A stretch of DNA of 64,000 bases from Pusillimonas noertemannii (lineage in GTDB: Bacteria; Pseudomonadota; Gammaproteobacteria; Burkholderiales; Burkholderiaceae_B). The notes beneath the pieces are model-generated. The model was not told where the DNA came from. It saw only the letters and a program-made list of their open reading frames with translations, and did no database searches. The stretch covers positions 372,001 through 436,000 of the forward strand of contig NZ_QEKO01000003.1 in assembly GCF_003096595.1 (NCBI RefSeq), read 5' to 3'. Shown piece after piece: positions 24,537-35,855 of this stretch (position 1 is the stretch's first letter; each line of letters starts with the position of its first letter). Made by a program: the position numbers and the translations under genes.

Positions 24537-26117
24537 ATGGAGTGGATGCTCGACCCGTCGGCCTGGGTTGGCTTGCTGACGCTGGTCGTCCTCGAGATCG
24601 TCCTGGGCATCGACAATCTCATCTTCATCGCCATTCTGGTCGACAAGCTGCCGCCGAAGCTGCGCGACCGCGCACGCGTCATGGGCCTGTCGCTTGCGCT
24701 CGTCATGCGCCTGGGCCTGCTCACGGTGATGTCCTGGCTCATCAAGCTCACCGCGCCGCTGGTCTTTTTGGGCCCGCTGGAGTTTTCAGGCCGCGACCTC
24801 ATCCTCATCATCGGCGGCTTCTTCCTGCTGTTCAAGGGCACGATCGAGCTGCACGATCGCATCGAGGGGCACAACGAGCACGGCACGGGCGAGCGGCTGC
24901 ACGCCAGTTTCGGGCTCATCGTGACGCAGATCGTCGTTCTCGACGCGGTGTTTTCGCTTGATGCCGTCATTACCGCAGTGGGCATGGTCGACCATCTGCC
25001 GGTCATGATGATCGCCGTGGTGATAGCCATGGGGATCATGCTGTTCGCCTCCAAGCCGCTCACGGTTTTCGTCAATGCCCATCCTACGGTGGTGGTGCTC
25101 TGCCTGGGCTTTTTGCTGACGATCGGTTTTTCGCTCGTCGCCGAGGGCTTCGGCTTTGCGATCCCGAAAGGCTATCTGTATGCCGCCATCGGCTTTTCGG
25201 TGCTGATCGAATCGTTCAACCAGCTGGCCCGCCGCAACGTGCGGCGCCTGGAGTCGCGCCGGCCGATGCGTGAACGCACCGCCGAAGGCATTATGTACAT
25301 GCTGGGCAAACGCCCGCTGGCCAGCGCCGAGCAGCCGGCCTACCAGGAAAACGTGCCCGGGCAGCAGGTGTTCGGCGACACGGAACGCAATATGGTCAGT
25401 GGCGTGCTGACACTGGCCGATCGCAGCATCCATTCCATCATGACGCCGCGCAACGACATTTCGTGGCTGAATCTCGACGACGACACCGAGACGCTGCGCC
25501 GGCAGCTCGATGGCTCGCCGCACAGCTTTTTTCCCGTGTGCCGGGGCGCGCTGGACGAGGTCGTGGGCATAGGACGGGCCAAAGAACTCATCGCCGATCT
25601 GATCACCCACGGCGCAATCCGCCTTTCCAGGCTGCGTGATCCCATCATCGTGCACGAGTCCATCGGCATCCTCAAGGTCATGGAGACGCTCAAGCGCGCC
25701 AGGGGGCAACTGGTGCTCGTTACCAACGAATTCGGCGCCATCGAAGGGGTGGTGACGCCCATCGATGTTTTCGAGGCGATTGCGGGCGAGTTCCCCGACG
25801 AAGACGAACAGCCCGACATCGTCCAGATAGACGATGACCACTGGCGGGTGGACGGCGCGGCCGATCTGCATCACCTTGAACAGGTCCTCAATGCCGATGG
25901 GCTGGTGGGCGACGACGAAGTCTATTCCACACTGGCCGGCTATCTGCTCGAGCGTTTCGGCCATCTTCCCGCCGCCGGCGACAGCTGCGTACTTCAGCAG
26001 CCGCATGCGTCGTTCCGCTTTACCGTAGAGCGTATCGACGGACGGCGCATCGCGGCCGTGGCCATCGAGCGTGTGCTTTATAGCCAGCCCGAAGATGGCG
26101 CCGATGACGCAAGCTAG
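24537..26117 (+). CDS. TerC-family membrane protein with CBS pair and CorC/HlyC C-terminal domain
   Basis: This is a 526-residue protein like E. coli YoaE/YegH. Residues 1-230 form a TerC-type membrane domain with the acidic motifs [12 protein letters not shown] and [15 protein letters not shown]. Two CBS repeats (about 290-420, including [11 protein letters not shown]) and a CorC_HlyC domain (about 440-520) follow. Metal ion transport or efflux is the usual proposal, without firm proof. AAGGAG lies seven bases before the ATG at 24537; a TTG one codon earlier is less likely. Confidence 0.87.
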   Translation: MEWMLDPSAWVGLLTLVVLEIVLGIDNLIFIAILVDKLPPKLRDRARVMGLSLALVMRLGLLTVMSWLIKLTAPLVFLGPLEFSGRDLILIIGGFFLLFKGTIELHDRIEGHNEHGTGERLHASFGLIVTQIVVLDAVFSLDAVITAVGMVDHLPVMMIAVVIAMGIMLFASKPLTVFVNAHPTVVVLCLGFLLTIGFSLVAEGFGFAIPKGYLYAAIGFSVLIESFNQLARRNVRRLESRRPMRERTAEGIMYMLGKRPLASAEQPAYQENVPGQQVFGDTERNMVSGVLTLADRSIHSIMTPRNDISWLNLDDDTETLRRQLDGSPHSFFPVCRGALDEVVGIGRAKELIADLITHGAIRLSRLRDPIIVHESIGILKVMETLKRARGQLVLVTNEFGAIEGVVTPIDVFEAIAGEFPDEDEQPDIVQIDDDHWRVDGAADLHHLEQVLNADGLVGDDEVYSTLAGYLLERFGHLPAAGDSCVLQQPHASFRFTVERIDGRRIAAVAIERVLYSQPEDGADDAS

Positions 26118-26147
26118 GCCCGAGTGCCCGGCACAATTGTTTTGTCA

Positions 26148-26197
26148 GGCCGCCCGCCGGGGCGGCCGGGATGGCTCCGTACTTGTTTTTCGGAGCC
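26148..26197 (+). promoter_or_regulatory. Two consecutive hairpins between the TerC-type gene and uppP
   Basis: The first is a perfect eight-base stem GGCCGCCC/GGGCGGCC with a four-base loop (26148-26167). The second is GGCTCCG/CGGAGCC with an 11-base T-rich loop (26173-26197), followed by TGTTTT. The first may end the upstream message without a T-run. The second lies 19 bases before the uppP start and could act as a weak terminator or attenuator. Confidence 0.45.
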
Positions 26198-26216
26198 TGT
26201 TTTCTAGCGAGAGGTT

Positions 26217-27065
26217 ATGACGGAAAGTGCGTGGTTTTATCTGAAGGCCCTGGTTCTGGGTCTTGTCGAGGGTTTTACAGAGTTCATCCCGGTATCGAGC
26301 ACGGCCCACCTGCTGATCCTGGGCGACTGGATCAATTTCTCTTCGGGCGACAACAAGGTCTTCGAGGTCGTCATCCAGTTCGGCTCCATATTGGCCGTGA
26401 TGTGGATATTCAGGGGCCGGTTGTGGCAGCTGGCGCGCGGCGTACTGTCGGGCGAGCGTGAAGAATTGATGTTCGCCCGCAACCTGGCCATTGCCTTCCT
26501 GCCGGCCGCCGTGATTGGCGCCCTGGCCATCGGCTTCATCAAGTCGCTGTTCCACCATCCGGGCATCTTCGTGGCCACCCTGGTGGTGGGTGGCCTGATC
26601 ATGCTGTGGGTGGAGCGCAAGCCGCACTTCGCCAAGCACGCGGATGATACGGTGGCCTCGCAGCATGCCACGGCATACAGCCTGGAGCAGATCACCTGGA
26701 AACAGGCGCTGGTGGTGGGTTTCGCCCAATGCGTGGCCATGGTGCCGGGTACGTCGCGCTCGGGGGCGACCATCATCGGGGGCATGTTGGCGGGCATACA
26801 ACGCAAGACCGCCACCGAGTTCTCGTTCTTTCTCGCCATGCCCACCATGCTGGCCGCCACGGTGTACGACTTCTACAAGCACGGCGCCGTTTTGTCCGAC
26901 CAGCAGTTGCTGGGCATTGTCATCGGCTTCGTGGCGGCCTTCGTCAGCGCCATGATCGTCGTGCGCGCGGTGCTCAATTTCGTTGCGCGGCATACCTATC
27001 GGCCGTTTGCCTGGTATCGCATAGGGCTGGGCGCGGTGGTTCTTGCGTGGTTGTACTTCCGATAG
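26217..27065 (+). CDS. uppP: Undecaprenyl-diphosphatase
   Basis: This is a 282-residue multi-helix membrane phosphatase that recycles undecaprenyl diphosphate to the monophosphate carrier for peptidoglycan and other envelope polymers. It also confers bacitracin resistance. The catalytic region VEGFTEFIPVSSTAHL (17-31) and the second conserved site PGTSRSGATIIGGMLAG (about 178-194) are intact. A GAGAGG ribosome site precedes the ATG. Length is normal for BacA/UppP. Confidence 0.95.
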   Translation: MTESAWFYLKALVLGLVEGFTEFIPVSSTAHLLILGDWINFSSGDNKVFEVVIQFGSILAVMWIFRGRLWQLARGVLSGEREELMFARNLAIAFLPAAVIGALAIGFIKSLFHHPGIFVATLVVGGLIMLWVERKPHFAKHADDTVASQHATAYSLEQITWKQALVVGFAQCVAMVPGTSRSGATIIGGMLAGIQRKTATEFSFFLAMPTMLAATVYDFYKHGAVLSDQQLLGIVIGFVAAFVSAMIVVRAVLNFVARHTYRPFAWYRIGLGAVVLAWLYFR

Positions 27066-27147
27066 CCTGGTCGCGAGCGTCGCTTTCTTCGGCGGTATGG
27101 CGGAAAGGCGTCCTGCCGCGGGGCGCCGCCGCCAAACAGGCGGACGT

Positions 27148-27912
27148 CTAGGTGAAATGGCGCAGGTGTATGCCCTTGTCGTCGATGACCGCCCAGCCGC
27201 CGCGGCAGGCGCCGTGGTCGTAGTCCCAGTCGGGCAGCACCACCCGAAAGCGCGTCGCGCCCTCGACCTGTAAGGTATGCGTAGCGGGCCGGTGGGTGTG
27301 CCCATGAACCATGGCCACGGCGCCAGTGCGTTGAAACGCCTCATGTACCGCCTGGGGCGTTACATCCATGATCTCCGGAGCTTTTCCGGCATGCGAGGCC
27401 ATGCTGCGGCGTCGCGCCCATTCGGCGATGCCCTGGCGCCGCGCCAGGCTCAGGCTCAGGAAAGCCCGCTGGATAACAGGGTTGTGGACAATGCGCTTGA
27501 AGCGCTGGTAGCCTACGTCGGCCGTGCAGTATTCATCCCCATGGCTGACCAGAACCAGGCCCTGCGCGGTTTGAAGGCAAACGGGCTCGTCAAGCAGCCT
27601 TGCCCCCAAATGGTCGCTCAGCGCGCGCCCGATCAGAAAGTCGCGATTGCCGCGGCCCAGCCATAACGGCAGTGCGGCGGCGGCCCGGGCCAGGGCGTCC
27701 AGGACTTCCCGCAGCCAGGCCGGGGGCGCGCGAAGCGCCAGGTCGTCGCCGATCCACGCATCGAAGATGTCGCCGCATAAAAACAAGGCATCCGCCTGGG
27801 CGCATGCCTGATCGAGAAACCGCAGGAAAGCGTCGCGGGTGCCGGGAGTGGCGGGGCCCAGATGCATGTCGGAGGCCAGCCACACCGTACCCGGCAGGGC
27901 TATGCTATTCAA
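27148..27912 (-). CDS. lpxH: UDP-2,3-diacylglucosamine diphosphatase
   Basis: This about 254-residue calcineurin-like phosphoesterase hydrolyses UDP-2,3-diacylglucosamine to lipid X in lipid A synthesis. Metal-site words in order are [31 protein letters not shown] and HGHTHRPA. The start is uncertain: no in-frame ATG exists between the cyclophilin stop and the DMHLG motif. A TTG at 27912 overlaps the cyclophilin end by eight bases; a GTG at 27885 is the alternative. The two genes appear to be translationally coupled. Confidence 0.88.
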   Translation of the reverse strand: MNSIALPGTVWLASDMHLGPATPGTRDAFLRFLDQACAQADALFLCGDIFDAWIGDDLALRAPPAWLREVLDALARAAAALPLWLGRGNRDFLIGRALSDHLGARLLDEPVCLQTAQGLVLVSHGDEYCTADVGYQRFKRIVHNPVIQRAFLSLSLARRQGIAEWARRRSMASHAGKAPEIMDVTPQAVHEAFQRTGAVAMVHGHTHRPATHTLQVEGATRFRVVLPDWDYDHGACRGGWAVIDDKGIHLRHFT

Positions 27913-28552
27913 CGACGGTCGCTTTCTCGATGACGACGTCTTGCACCGGCACGTCTTGGTGGAAGCCCTTGGTTCCGGTTTTGACGCCCTTGATCTGCTC
28001 GACGACCTCGGTGCCCTCGACCACCTTGCCGAACACGGCATAGCCCCAGCCATTGGGCGTGGGCGAGGTGAAGTTGAGGAAGTCGTTGTCGGCCACGTTG
28101 ATGAAGAACTGCGCGGTGGCCGAGTGCGGGTCGCTGGTGCGCGCCATGGCCAGGGTGTAGCGGTCGTTCTTGAGGCCGTTGTTGGCTTCGTTCTCGACGG
28201 GTTCGTGAGTGGACTTCTGCTTCATGCCCGCTTCGAAGCCGCCGCCCTGGATCATGAAGTTGTTGATGACGCGATGAAAGACCGTGCCGTCGTAGAAGCC
28301 TTCCTTCACATAGGTCAGGAAGTTGTCGACGGTTTTGGGCGCTTTTTCGGCATCGAGCTGGATGACCATGTCGCCCATGCTGGTCTGGAGTTTTACGCGT
28401 GGAGTGGTGCTCATGGATTGACCTTCTGTGGAAGTGGATGAGGCGGCCTGCGATGCCCCGACCGGACCGAAGGCCAGGGCGGCGGCAACAAAGAGGCTGG
28501 AAAGGCGCGCCGATGGGATCAGGACGCGGTGGATCATGGATTTGACTGGCAT
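27905..28552 (-). CDS. Cyclophilin-type peptidyl-prolyl cis-trans isomerase
   Basis: This 215-residue protein catalyses proline isomerisation during folding. The first about 36 residues form a signal peptide ([21 protein letters not shown]), then a short Ser/Thr linker. The catalytic domain, very like cytoplasmic PpiB, has [30 protein letters not shown] and [11 protein letters not shown]. An internal ATG at residue 47 ([11 protein letters not shown]) has AAGG eight bases upstream and would give a leaderless 169-residue PpiB. Both a periplasmic and a cytoplasmic form may be made. Confidence 0.9.
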   Translation of the reverse strand: MPVKSMIHRVLIPSARLSSLFVAAALAFGPVGASQAASSTSTEGQSMSTTPRVKLQTSMGDMVIQLDAEKAPKTVDNFLTYVKEGFYDGTVFHRVINNFMIQGGGFEAGMKQKSTHEPVENEANNGLKNDRYTLAMARTSDPHSATAQFFINVADNDFLNFTSPTPNGWGYAVFGKVVEGTEVVEQIKGVKTGTKGFHQDVPVQDVVIEKATVVE

Positions 28553-28581
28553 GGCATGAAAGGCAGTTGAGAGGCGCCGGC

Positions 28582-29349
28582 TTAGCGGCGCAGAATTTCG
28601 GCCGTTTGCTCTGCGGCTTGGCGGGCCCCGGGCGCGCCCGGGGCGTTTTCGAAAGAGCGGCGGGCCTGCATGAGCCGCACCCAGCCCATATTGGCCTGGG
28701 CTGCCGGGTAGGCGGGATTGGCGGCCAGCGCCATCTGCAGGGCGTCGTGGGCCATGTCGAGCTTGCCCAGCGATACGTATTCCACCGCCAGGTTGTTCCA
28801 GGGTTCGGGAAGTTCCGGAAACTGGGTGGTCATGTTAAGGTAGTGCCGGATGGCGTCGTTATGCCGCCCCAGACCCGACAGGGCGCGTCCGCGCAAAAAC
28901 AGCAACTGCACGTCGTTGGCCATGGCCATCTCGGCTTCGCGCTGGGCAATGCGCCGGTCGATGACATCCAGCGCTTCGGCGTACTGGCCGCTGTCCATCA
29001 TGGCCGAAATGCGGTCGGTAATTTGCGACGGCGTCATGGGTATCGATGTATCGACCCCCGGGCTCATGGCCTGAAGCAAACGGGCAAGGCCTTTCCAGCC
29101 GCCTTCGCGCGGCGGCGGGTCGTCGAATAGTTTTTCGCCCGGTGCCGCCGGAACGGCAACCACTACGGTGGGGCCCAGTTGCTGCGCAATATCTGCATTG
29201 CCGGTTTGCCCGGTGGCCGACAGCGAAGCGTCCAGGTTCACATGGGGCTCGACGCCGCTTGCAGCCCTTTGCGCATGGGCCGTGGCGGCTGCCGTCGTGC
29301 CGGCCAGCAGCAGTGCCATCGCCAGGAGTCTACAAATGTGTTGATGCAC
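28582..29349 (-). CDS. TPR-repeat protein, exported
   Basis: This is a tetratricopeptide-repeat protein of about 255 residues with a signal peptide ([22 protein letters not shown]) and about three TPRs in the C-terminal half ([64 protein letters not shown]). I prefer the GTG at 29349 because it sets the signal peptide at the N-terminus. An ATG ten codons later (29319) and the long form from 29472, with an arginine-rich leader, are alternatives. It is divergent from cysS. Function is unknown beyond protein-protein scaffolding in the periplasm. Confidence 0.75.
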   Translation of the reverse strand: MHQHICRLLAMALLLAGTTAAATAHAQRAASGVEPHVNLDASLSATGQTGNADIAQQLGPTVVVAVPAAPGEKLFDDPPPREGGWKGLARLLQAMSPGVDTSIPMTPSQITDRISAMMDSGQYAEALDVIDRRIAQREAEMAMANDVQLLFLRGRALSGLGRHNDAIRHYLNMTTQFPELPEPWNNLAVEYVSLGKLDMAHDALQMALAANPAYPAAQANMGWVRLMQARRSFENAPGAPGARQAAEQTAEILRR

Positions 29350-29543
29350 GGGCCGGTACCTATGGGTCAGTGGTGGGTCGGAAGCACAGCGTACGGGCAA
29401 GCGCGCACTTGCTATACTTATCGACCGCCATTTTAGCCTTGGTTGGGATTCGAACAAAACCCGGCCCCGCACCCATGGCCACGTCTGCGATACGATGGCT
29501 GGGCAAGGGCGCGCGCTTAACGGATTATTTCTTTTGACTGGGC

Positions 29544-30995
<1,452 letters not shown>

Positions 30996-31003
30996 GGGCA
31001 GGC

Positions 31004-31642
31004 ATGGCGGACGTTTCTACAATCGAAGACAAACCGCATTTCTGGGACGAGGCATCGGCCCAGCTCATGCGGCGCGATCGCATCCTGAAAAAGGTCATTC
31101 CCCAGCATCGCTCCGAGTGGCTGGTCGCCTCGTCGACTCCCTTCATGACGCTGGCCCGTGCCATTGTGGGCCAGCAGGTGTCCACCAAGGCGGCCGACGC
31201 CACCTGGGTGCGCTTCACCGAGCGTTGCGGACGCCGCCCGGCGCCGGCCAAGGTGGCCGCCATTTCATTAGACGAACTGCGCGAACTTGGGTTGTCGAGG
31301 CGCAAGTGCGAGTACATAGTCGACCTTGCCACGCACTTCGCCGAGAAAAAGCTGCGCCCAGCCGCCTGGGCGAGCATGGACGACGAGGCCGTGATCGCCG
31401 ATCTTTGCGCCATACGGGGCATAGGGCGATGGACAGCCGAGATGTTCCTCATCTTCAGCCTGCAGCGTCCCGACGTGCTGCCTCTTGACGACGTCGGCCT
31501 GCTCAAGGCAATTTCGCTACACTATTTCAGTGGCGAGCCCGTTTCCCGCTTCGAGGCGCGCGAGGTTGCGCAGGCCTGGGCGCCGTGGCGCACCGTTGCC
31601 ACCTGGTACCTGTGGCGCAGCCTAAGCGTAGCTCCAAAATAA
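31004..31642 (+). CDS. DNA-3-methyladenine glycosylase (AlkA-like HhH-GPD family)
   Basis: This 212-residue base-excision repair enzyme removes alkylated purines. The helix-hairpin-helix LCAIRGIGRWTAEMFLI (134-150) and the catalytic aspartate in PLDDVGL (D162/D163) are present. It is the short AlkA form without the N-terminal domain. AGGGG six bases before the ATG at 31004 favours this start over the ATG at 30980 that overlaps cysS. Confidence 0.88.
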   Translation: MADVSTIEDKPHFWDEASAQLMRRDRILKKVIPQHRSEWLVASSTPFMTLARAIVGQQVSTKAADATWVRFTERCGRRPAPAKVAAISLDELRELGLSRRKCEYIVDLATHFAEKKLRPAAWASMDDEAVIADLCAIRGIGRWTAEMFLIFSLQRPDVLPLDDVGLLKAISLHYFSGEPVSRFEAREVAQAWAPWRTVATWYLWRSLSVAPK

Positions 31643-31692
31643 CCGCAACCTGAACCGACCTTGCGTCTTTTCCCACCGGACAACAAGCTCTT

Positions 31693-32658
31693 ATGCGTAA
31701 TACCTTCCTAGAATTCGAACAGCCGCTGGCCGAACTCGAAAACAAGATCGAGCAGCTGCGCTTCGTGCAGGCAGACTCGGCCGTGGACATCTCGGACGAG
31801 GTCGCGCGCCTGCAGCAAAAAAGCCAGACGCTCGCGAAGAATATTTACGCCAAGCTCACGCCGTGGCAAACGGCCCTGGTGGCGCGCCATCCGCAACGGC
31901 CCTACACCCTCGACTACGTGCGCGAGATCTTCACCGATTTCCACGAGCTGCACGGCGACCGCATGTATGCCGACGACCTGTCCATCGTCGGCGGGCTGGC
32001 CCGCTTCCAGGGCACCCCCTGCATGGTGATAGGCCACCAGAAGGGGCGCGACACCAAAGAGCGCGCCATGCGCAATTTCGGCATGCCGCGGCCCGAGGGC
32101 TATCGCAAGGCCTTGCGCCTTATGCGTCTGGCCGAGAAGTTCAGCCTGCCGGTGTTCACCTTTGTCGACACGCCCGGCGCCTACCCCGGCATCGGCGCTG
32201 AAGAGCGCGGCCAGTCCGAGGCCATCGGCCACAACCTGTACGCCATGGCCGAGCTCAAGGTGCCCATCATCTCCACCATCATCGGCGAGGGCGGCTCGGG
32301 CGGCGCGCTGGCCATCGCGGTGGGCGACGTGGTGATGATGCTGCAGTATTCCACCTATGCGGTCATTTCCCCCGAAGGCTGCGCCTCCATCCTGTGGCGC
32401 AGCGCCGACAAGGCCTCGGTGGCGGCCGAAGCCCTGGCCATCACCGCACCCAGGCTCAAAGAGTTGGGCCTGGTCGACCGTGTCGTCAGCGAGCCCGTGG
32501 GCGGCGCGCATCGTGATCCGGTCGTCATGGCCAGGCAGCTCGGCCGCGCCTTGTCCGATGCCTTGCGCCAGGTATCGGGCTTGACCCCTCAGCAGCTCAT
32601 CGACCAGCGCCTTGAGCGGCTCATGACCTATGGCCGCTACCAAGAGGCCCGTGCCTGA
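31693..32658 (+). CDS. accA: Acetyl-CoA carboxylase carboxyltransferase subunit alpha
   Basis: This 321-residue cytoplasmic subunit, together with AccD, transfers CO2 from carboxybiotin to acetyl-CoA, the first step of fatty-acid synthesis. The family opening [19 protein letters not shown], the acyl-CoA site around [17 protein letters not shown] and [17 protein letters not shown] are visible. Length is standard. Its last 29 bases overlap the tilS start. Confidence 0.96.
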   Translation: MRNTFLEFEQPLAELENKIEQLRFVQADSAVDISDEVARLQQKSQTLAKNIYAKLTPWQTALVARHPQRPYTLDYVREIFTDFHELHGDRMYADDLSIVGGLARFQGTPCMVIGHQKGRDTKERAMRNFGMPRPEGYRKALRLMRLAEKFSLPVFTFVDTPGAYPGIGAEERGQSEAIGHNLYAMAELKVPIISTIIGEGGSGGALAIAVGDVVMMLQYSTYAVISPEGCASILWRSADKASVAAEALAITAPRLKELGLVDRVVSEPVGGAHRDPVVMARQLGRALSDALRQVSGLTPQQLIDQRLERLMTYGRYQEARA

Positions 32659-33694
32659 CTCCACTTCGTCCGGGAAAAAATCCGGCAAGCCCGCCGGCTT
32701 GCCATTCGGCTCGCCGGCCCTGCTGTCGGCCATAGACCGGGCCCTTGCATCGCTGGACCCGACGCCGCGGGCGGTGGGCGTCGCGGTCAGCGGCGGGGCC
32801 GACTCGGCCATGCTTGCCGTGCACGCGGCGGAGGTCGCCAGGCAGCGCGGCATCGCCCTGCATTTTCTTCATGTCCATCACGGCCTGCAGCTGATTGCCG
32901 ACGACTGGCGCGGGCAGGTGCACGACCTGGCCCAACTGCTGGCCGTGCCGTGCCATAGCATGCGCGTTCAGGTTGATCCCGCCGGCGACGGCATCGAATC
33001 GGCCGCGCGCACGGCTCGCTACCGTGCCTTGGCGGCCCTGGCCGAGCGGGCGGGCGTCGGCCATGTATTGCTGGCCCACCATCAGGACGACCAGGCCGAG
33101 ACCGTGCTGCTGCGCCTGTTGCGCGGTGCGGGACCCCAGGGGCTTGGCGCCATGGCGCCGCAAATGCATAGGGACGGCCTCGTCTACCTGCGGCCCTGGC
33201 TGGACGTAAGCCGGGCCAGCATCTTGCGGCTGGCCGACGAATTTCGCCGCGTGGCGGGCTGGAAGCCTGTGCACGACCCTACCAATGCCGAAGACCGCTA
33301 CACCCGTTCGGCGGTGCGCGAGCGCCTGACCCCCCAGCTGGACGACCGCTGGCCCGGCTGGCAGGCCACGCTTGCGCGCCATGCGCGCCAAAGCCGTGAA
33401 GCTTCGCAGGTACTGCAAGAAGTGGCGACGCAAGACCTGGCCGGACTGGAGCCCTCGCAGGACGGCCGCAGTTTCTCGCTGGCCCGCTGGCGCGAGCTTT
33501 CTCAGGCGCGCCAGGCGCTTGTCCTGAGGCACTGGCTGGCCGCCCAGGGGCTGCGCATGCCTACCGACGCCCGCCTTGCCGAACTGATGCGCCAGATGCG
33601 CGGCCTGCATGCGCTGGGGCACGACCGCCAGATGCAGGTCAAGCATGGCGATGCGCTGATTCGCTGCGTCCGGGGCCGCGTGCTGGTAGAATAA
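32630..33694 (+). CDS. tilS: tRNA(Ile)-lysidine synthase
   Basis: This 354-residue enzyme attaches lysine to C34 of the minor isoleucine tRNA so that it reads AUA. The ATP-binding P-loop is VSGGADSAM (S54-S59), followed by HVHHGL and [20 protein letters not shown], all family hallmarks. The ATG at 32630 lies inside accA; a later internal start is possible because the first about 25 residues are low-complexity. It is cotranscribed with accA and lysC follows. Confidence 0.93.
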   Translation: MAATKRPVPDSTSSGKKSGKPAGLPFGSPALLSAIDRALASLDPTPRAVGVAVSGGADSAMLAVHAAEVARQRGIALHFLHVHHGLQLIADDWRGQVHDLAQLLAVPCHSMRVQVDPAGDGIESAARTARYRALAALAERAGVGHVLLAHHQDDQAETVLLRLLRGAGPQGLGAMAPQMHRDGLVYLRPWLDVSRASILRLADEFRRVAGWKPVHDPTNAEDRYTRSAVRERLTPQLDDRWPGWQATLARHARQSREASQVLQEVATQDLAGLEPSQDGRSFSLARWRELSQARQALVLRHWLAAQGLRMPTDARLAELMRQMRGLHALGHDRQMQVKHGDALIRCVRGRVLVE

Positions 33695-33767
33695 CTGGTT
33701 TGCTTTGCGGCAACTTGCAAAGTATTTCCATTGATTCAATCAGGGCAAAAAGGCAGGACAGAAGATC

Positions 33768-35045
33768 ATGTCCCTTATCGTTCATAAATACGGCGGCACC
33801 TCGATGGGCTCCATCGAACGCATCCAGAATGTCGCCCGGCGGGTGGCCAAATGGCATGCCGCCGGTCATCAGGTGGTGGTCGTTCCGTCGGCGATGTCGG
33901 GCGAAACCAATCGTCTTCTGGGCTTGGCCAAAGAGCTTAGCCCCAACCCCGACGGACGCGAGCTCGACATGCTTGCCGCCACCGGCGAACAGGCAAGCAG
34001 CGCCTTGCTGGCCATGGCGCTTCAGGCGCAGGGCGTGTCGGCGCGCAGCTATACCGGCTGGCAGGTGCCCGTGCGCACCGATTCAGCCTACACCAAGGCC
34101 CGCATCCGTTCCATCGAAGACGCCCGTATCCGCGCCGATCTCGACGCCGGGCGCGTCGTCATCGTCACGGGCTTCCAGGGCATAGACGAGCAGGGCCACA
34201 TCACCACGCTGGGCCGCGGCGGTTCAGACACCTCGGCGGTGGCCGTGGCGGCGGCCCTCAAGGCCCAAGAGTGCCTGATCTTCACCGATGTCGACGGCGT
34301 CTACACCACCGACCCGCGCGTCGTACCCGAGGCCCGCCGCATGCGCGTCATGTCCTTCGAAGAAATGCTCGAGATGGCTTCCCTGGGCTCCAAGGTGCTG
34401 CAAATACGCGCCGTCGAGTTCGCGGGCAAGTACCGGGTGCCGGTGCGCGTGCTGTCGTCGCTTACCGACCCATTGATTCCGCTCGACGAAGAAATGACGT
34501 CGGGCACTTTAATTACTTTCGAGGAAGACCAAAAAATGGAATCCGCTGTTGTTTCGGGCATTGCTTTCAGCCGTGACGAGGCCAAGATGACATTGCTGGC
34601 TGTTCCGGACACGCCGGGCGTGGCCTATTCCATCCTCGGCCCGGTTGCCGCTGCCAACATCGACATCGACATGATCGTGCAGAACCAGTCTGTGCGCGGC
34701 ACCACCGACTTCTCGTTCACCGTCAACCGCAACGATCACCATCGCACCCTCGAGCTGCTCAAGAACCAGGTCGCGCCGTCGGTGGGCGCACAAGAGGTCG
34801 TGGCCGACGGCGAGGTCTGCAAGGTGTCCATCGTCGGCATCGGCATGCGCAGCCACGTGGGTGTCGCCAGCCTGATGTTCCGTACCCTCAGCGAAGAGGG
34901 CATCAACATCCAGATGATCAGCACCAGCGAGATCAAGACCTCCGTCGTCATCAACGACAAGTACATGGAACTTGCCGTGCGTGCCCTGCACAAGGCCTTC
35001 GGCCTTGACCAGGAAGCCTCGGCCATAGACGAAGCTTCGGCCTGA
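33768..35045 (+). CDS. lysC: Aspartate kinase
   Basis: This 425-residue enzyme phosphorylates aspartate, the first step to lysine, threonine, methionine and diaminopimelate. KYGGTS (7-12) marks the kinase site, and GRGGSDTSAVAVAAAL and TDVDGVYTTDPR follow. Two ACT domains lie in the C-terminal part (about 265-410) and give feedback control. The type is the alpha2/beta2 form of actinobacteria and beta/gamma-proteobacteria; an internal start could make a separate beta chain. Confidence 0.95.
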   Translation: MSLIVHKYGGTSMGSIERIQNVARRVAKWHAAGHQVVVVPSAMSGETNRLLGLAKELSPNPDGRELDMLAATGEQASSALLAMALQAQGVSARSYTGWQVPVRTDSAYTKARIRSIEDARIRADLDAGRVVIVTGFQGIDEQGHITTLGRGGSDTSAVAVAAALKAQECLIFTDVDGVYTTDPRVVPEARRMRVMSFEEMLEMASLGSKVLQIRAVEFAGKYRVPVRVLSSLTDPLIPLDEEMTSGTLITFEEDQKMESAVVSGIAFSRDEAKMTLLAVPDTPGVAYSILGPVAAANIDIDMIVQNQSVRGTTDFSFTVNRNDHHRTLELLKNQVAPSVGAQEVVADGEVCKVSIVGIGMRSHVGVASLMFRTLSEEGINIQMISTSEIKTSVVINDKYMELAVRALHKAFGLDQEASAIDEASA

Positions 35046-35077
35046 TCTCCATGGGCGGGCCCGGCGCAGAAGACCTC

Positions 35078-35147
35078 GTTCGTGCGGTTTTTGGTTCTGG
35101 GCTTCGCACGTTTTTCGGGCCCAGCTTCGCGCGGTTTTCGGGCGCTG
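35078..35147 (+). repeat. Imperfect threefold 23-24-bp repeat downstream of lysC
   Basis: Three adjacent segments (35078-35100, 35101-35123, 35124-35147) share the pattern TTCGNNCGGTTTTTCGGGC with substitutions. They lie in the 187-base gap between lysC and tRNA-Ser and encode nothing evident. They may be remnants of terminator-like sequence. Confidence 0.5.
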
Positions 35148-35211
35148 CCCGATGCGCAGGCGATCAGCGCCAAGCCCCGCGCCTGAAGGCTTTTTGCCCC
35201 ATATCTTGTGC

Positions 35212-35217
35212 TAGAAT
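35212..35217 (+). promoter_or_regulatory. Candidate -10 element of the tRNA-Ser promoter
   Basis: TAGAAT lies 15 bases before the mature tRNA 5' end, a normal distance for a tRNA promoter. The -35 box is poor (a TTTTTG lies 15 bases upstream). Confidence 0.4.
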
Positions 35218-35232
35218 AGCGGACTTGTATCC

Positions 35233-35325
35233 GGAGACGTGGCCGAGAGGTTGAAGGTACTCCCCTGCTAAGGGAGCATGCGGCTTATACCCGCATCGAG
35301 GGTTCGAATCCCTCCGTCTCCGCCA
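35233..35325 (+). tRNA. tRNA-Ser (anticodon GCT)
   Basis: This is a 93-base class II tRNA including an encoded CCA. The acceptor stem GGAGACG (35233-35239) pairs with CGTCTCC (35315-35321). The anticodon loop CTGCTAA gives anticodon GCT at 35267-35269, reading AGC/AGU. The long variable arm and TTCGAATC of the T-arm are present. It stands at the boundary between the conserved backbone and an accessory stretch. Confidence 0.97.
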
Positions 35326-35328
35326 GTT

Positions 35329-35360
35329 AACCCCTTGGTTTCCAAGGGGTTTCTTTTTTT
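35329..35360 (+). terminator. Rho-independent terminator of tRNA-Ser
   Basis: A perfect ten-base stem AACCCCTTGG/CCAAGGGGTT (35329-35338 and 35342-35351) with a TTT loop is followed by a T-rich run to 35360. It begins four bases after the CCA end of the tRNA. Confidence 0.92.
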
Positions 35361-35390
35361 AAGGCACCGTACCGAGGCCGAGGTGCTGGT

Positions 35391-35855
35391 CTAGCGCTTG
35401 AGAAACATACGTTGGTCGTACATGAAGTCGAATTGCGCGTCGATGGTTACCTTCGCGATGGCCGGATGGGCGGGATTGATGACAATGTTGCGCTCGAGCG
35501 GCAATACGGCCGACGGCACAATAAGCCCCAGGTGCTGCGCGCTACGCAGCCACTTCGTTCCATAGGCCATGCTGGCGCGATCGGGCGGAATCACTGCCCA
35601 ATCTTCGGGCAGCGTGCGCGGATTCGGCTCGAGATACAAGTTCGCGTCGTCGGGCAATATGAAGCGTGTGATCTTCAGGGGAAGAGCAGGGTAGCGGTTC
35701 GTATGCACGAATGTTTCCAGGCTGCAGATGCCTGGTGAAAGCCCCATATAGACGGCGGGCACGTCCACGTCATTCCAGCGGCCGCCATCGAGCGCCGCCC
35801 CTTTGCCTGTCAAATCTCGCGCTCTTTTGGCCTTGGTGATTCTCCAGGCGATCAT
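35391..35855 (-). CDS. RES-domain toxin of a RES/Xre toxin-antitoxin pair
   Basis: This is a 154-residue RES-family protein; characterised members deplete NAD+ by ADP-ribosyl or phosphorolysis-type chemistry. The family arginine, glutamate and serine pattern is suggested by IAWRITKAKRARDLTGKGAAL-GGRWN, SLETFVH and the later serine-containing region. The start codon overlaps the antitoxin stop (TAATG). The frame stays open six codons further upstream, but the ATG at 35855 fits coupling and the family N-terminus. Toxin activity is inferred from family. Confidence 0.85.
   Translation of the reverse strand: MIAWRITKAKRARDLTGKGAALDGGRWNDVDVPAVYMGLSPGICSLETFVHTNRYPALPLKITRFILPDDANLYLEPNPRTLPEDWAVIPPDRASMAYGTKWLRSAQHLGLIVPSAVLPLERNIVINPAHPAIAKVTIDAQFDFMYDQRMFLKR

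Noticed and set aside
27913-28053. ATG start for lpxH inside the cyclophilin gene
   Set aside because: It would add 47 basic residues without similarity to LpxH. The family N-terminus begins near the DMHLG motif.
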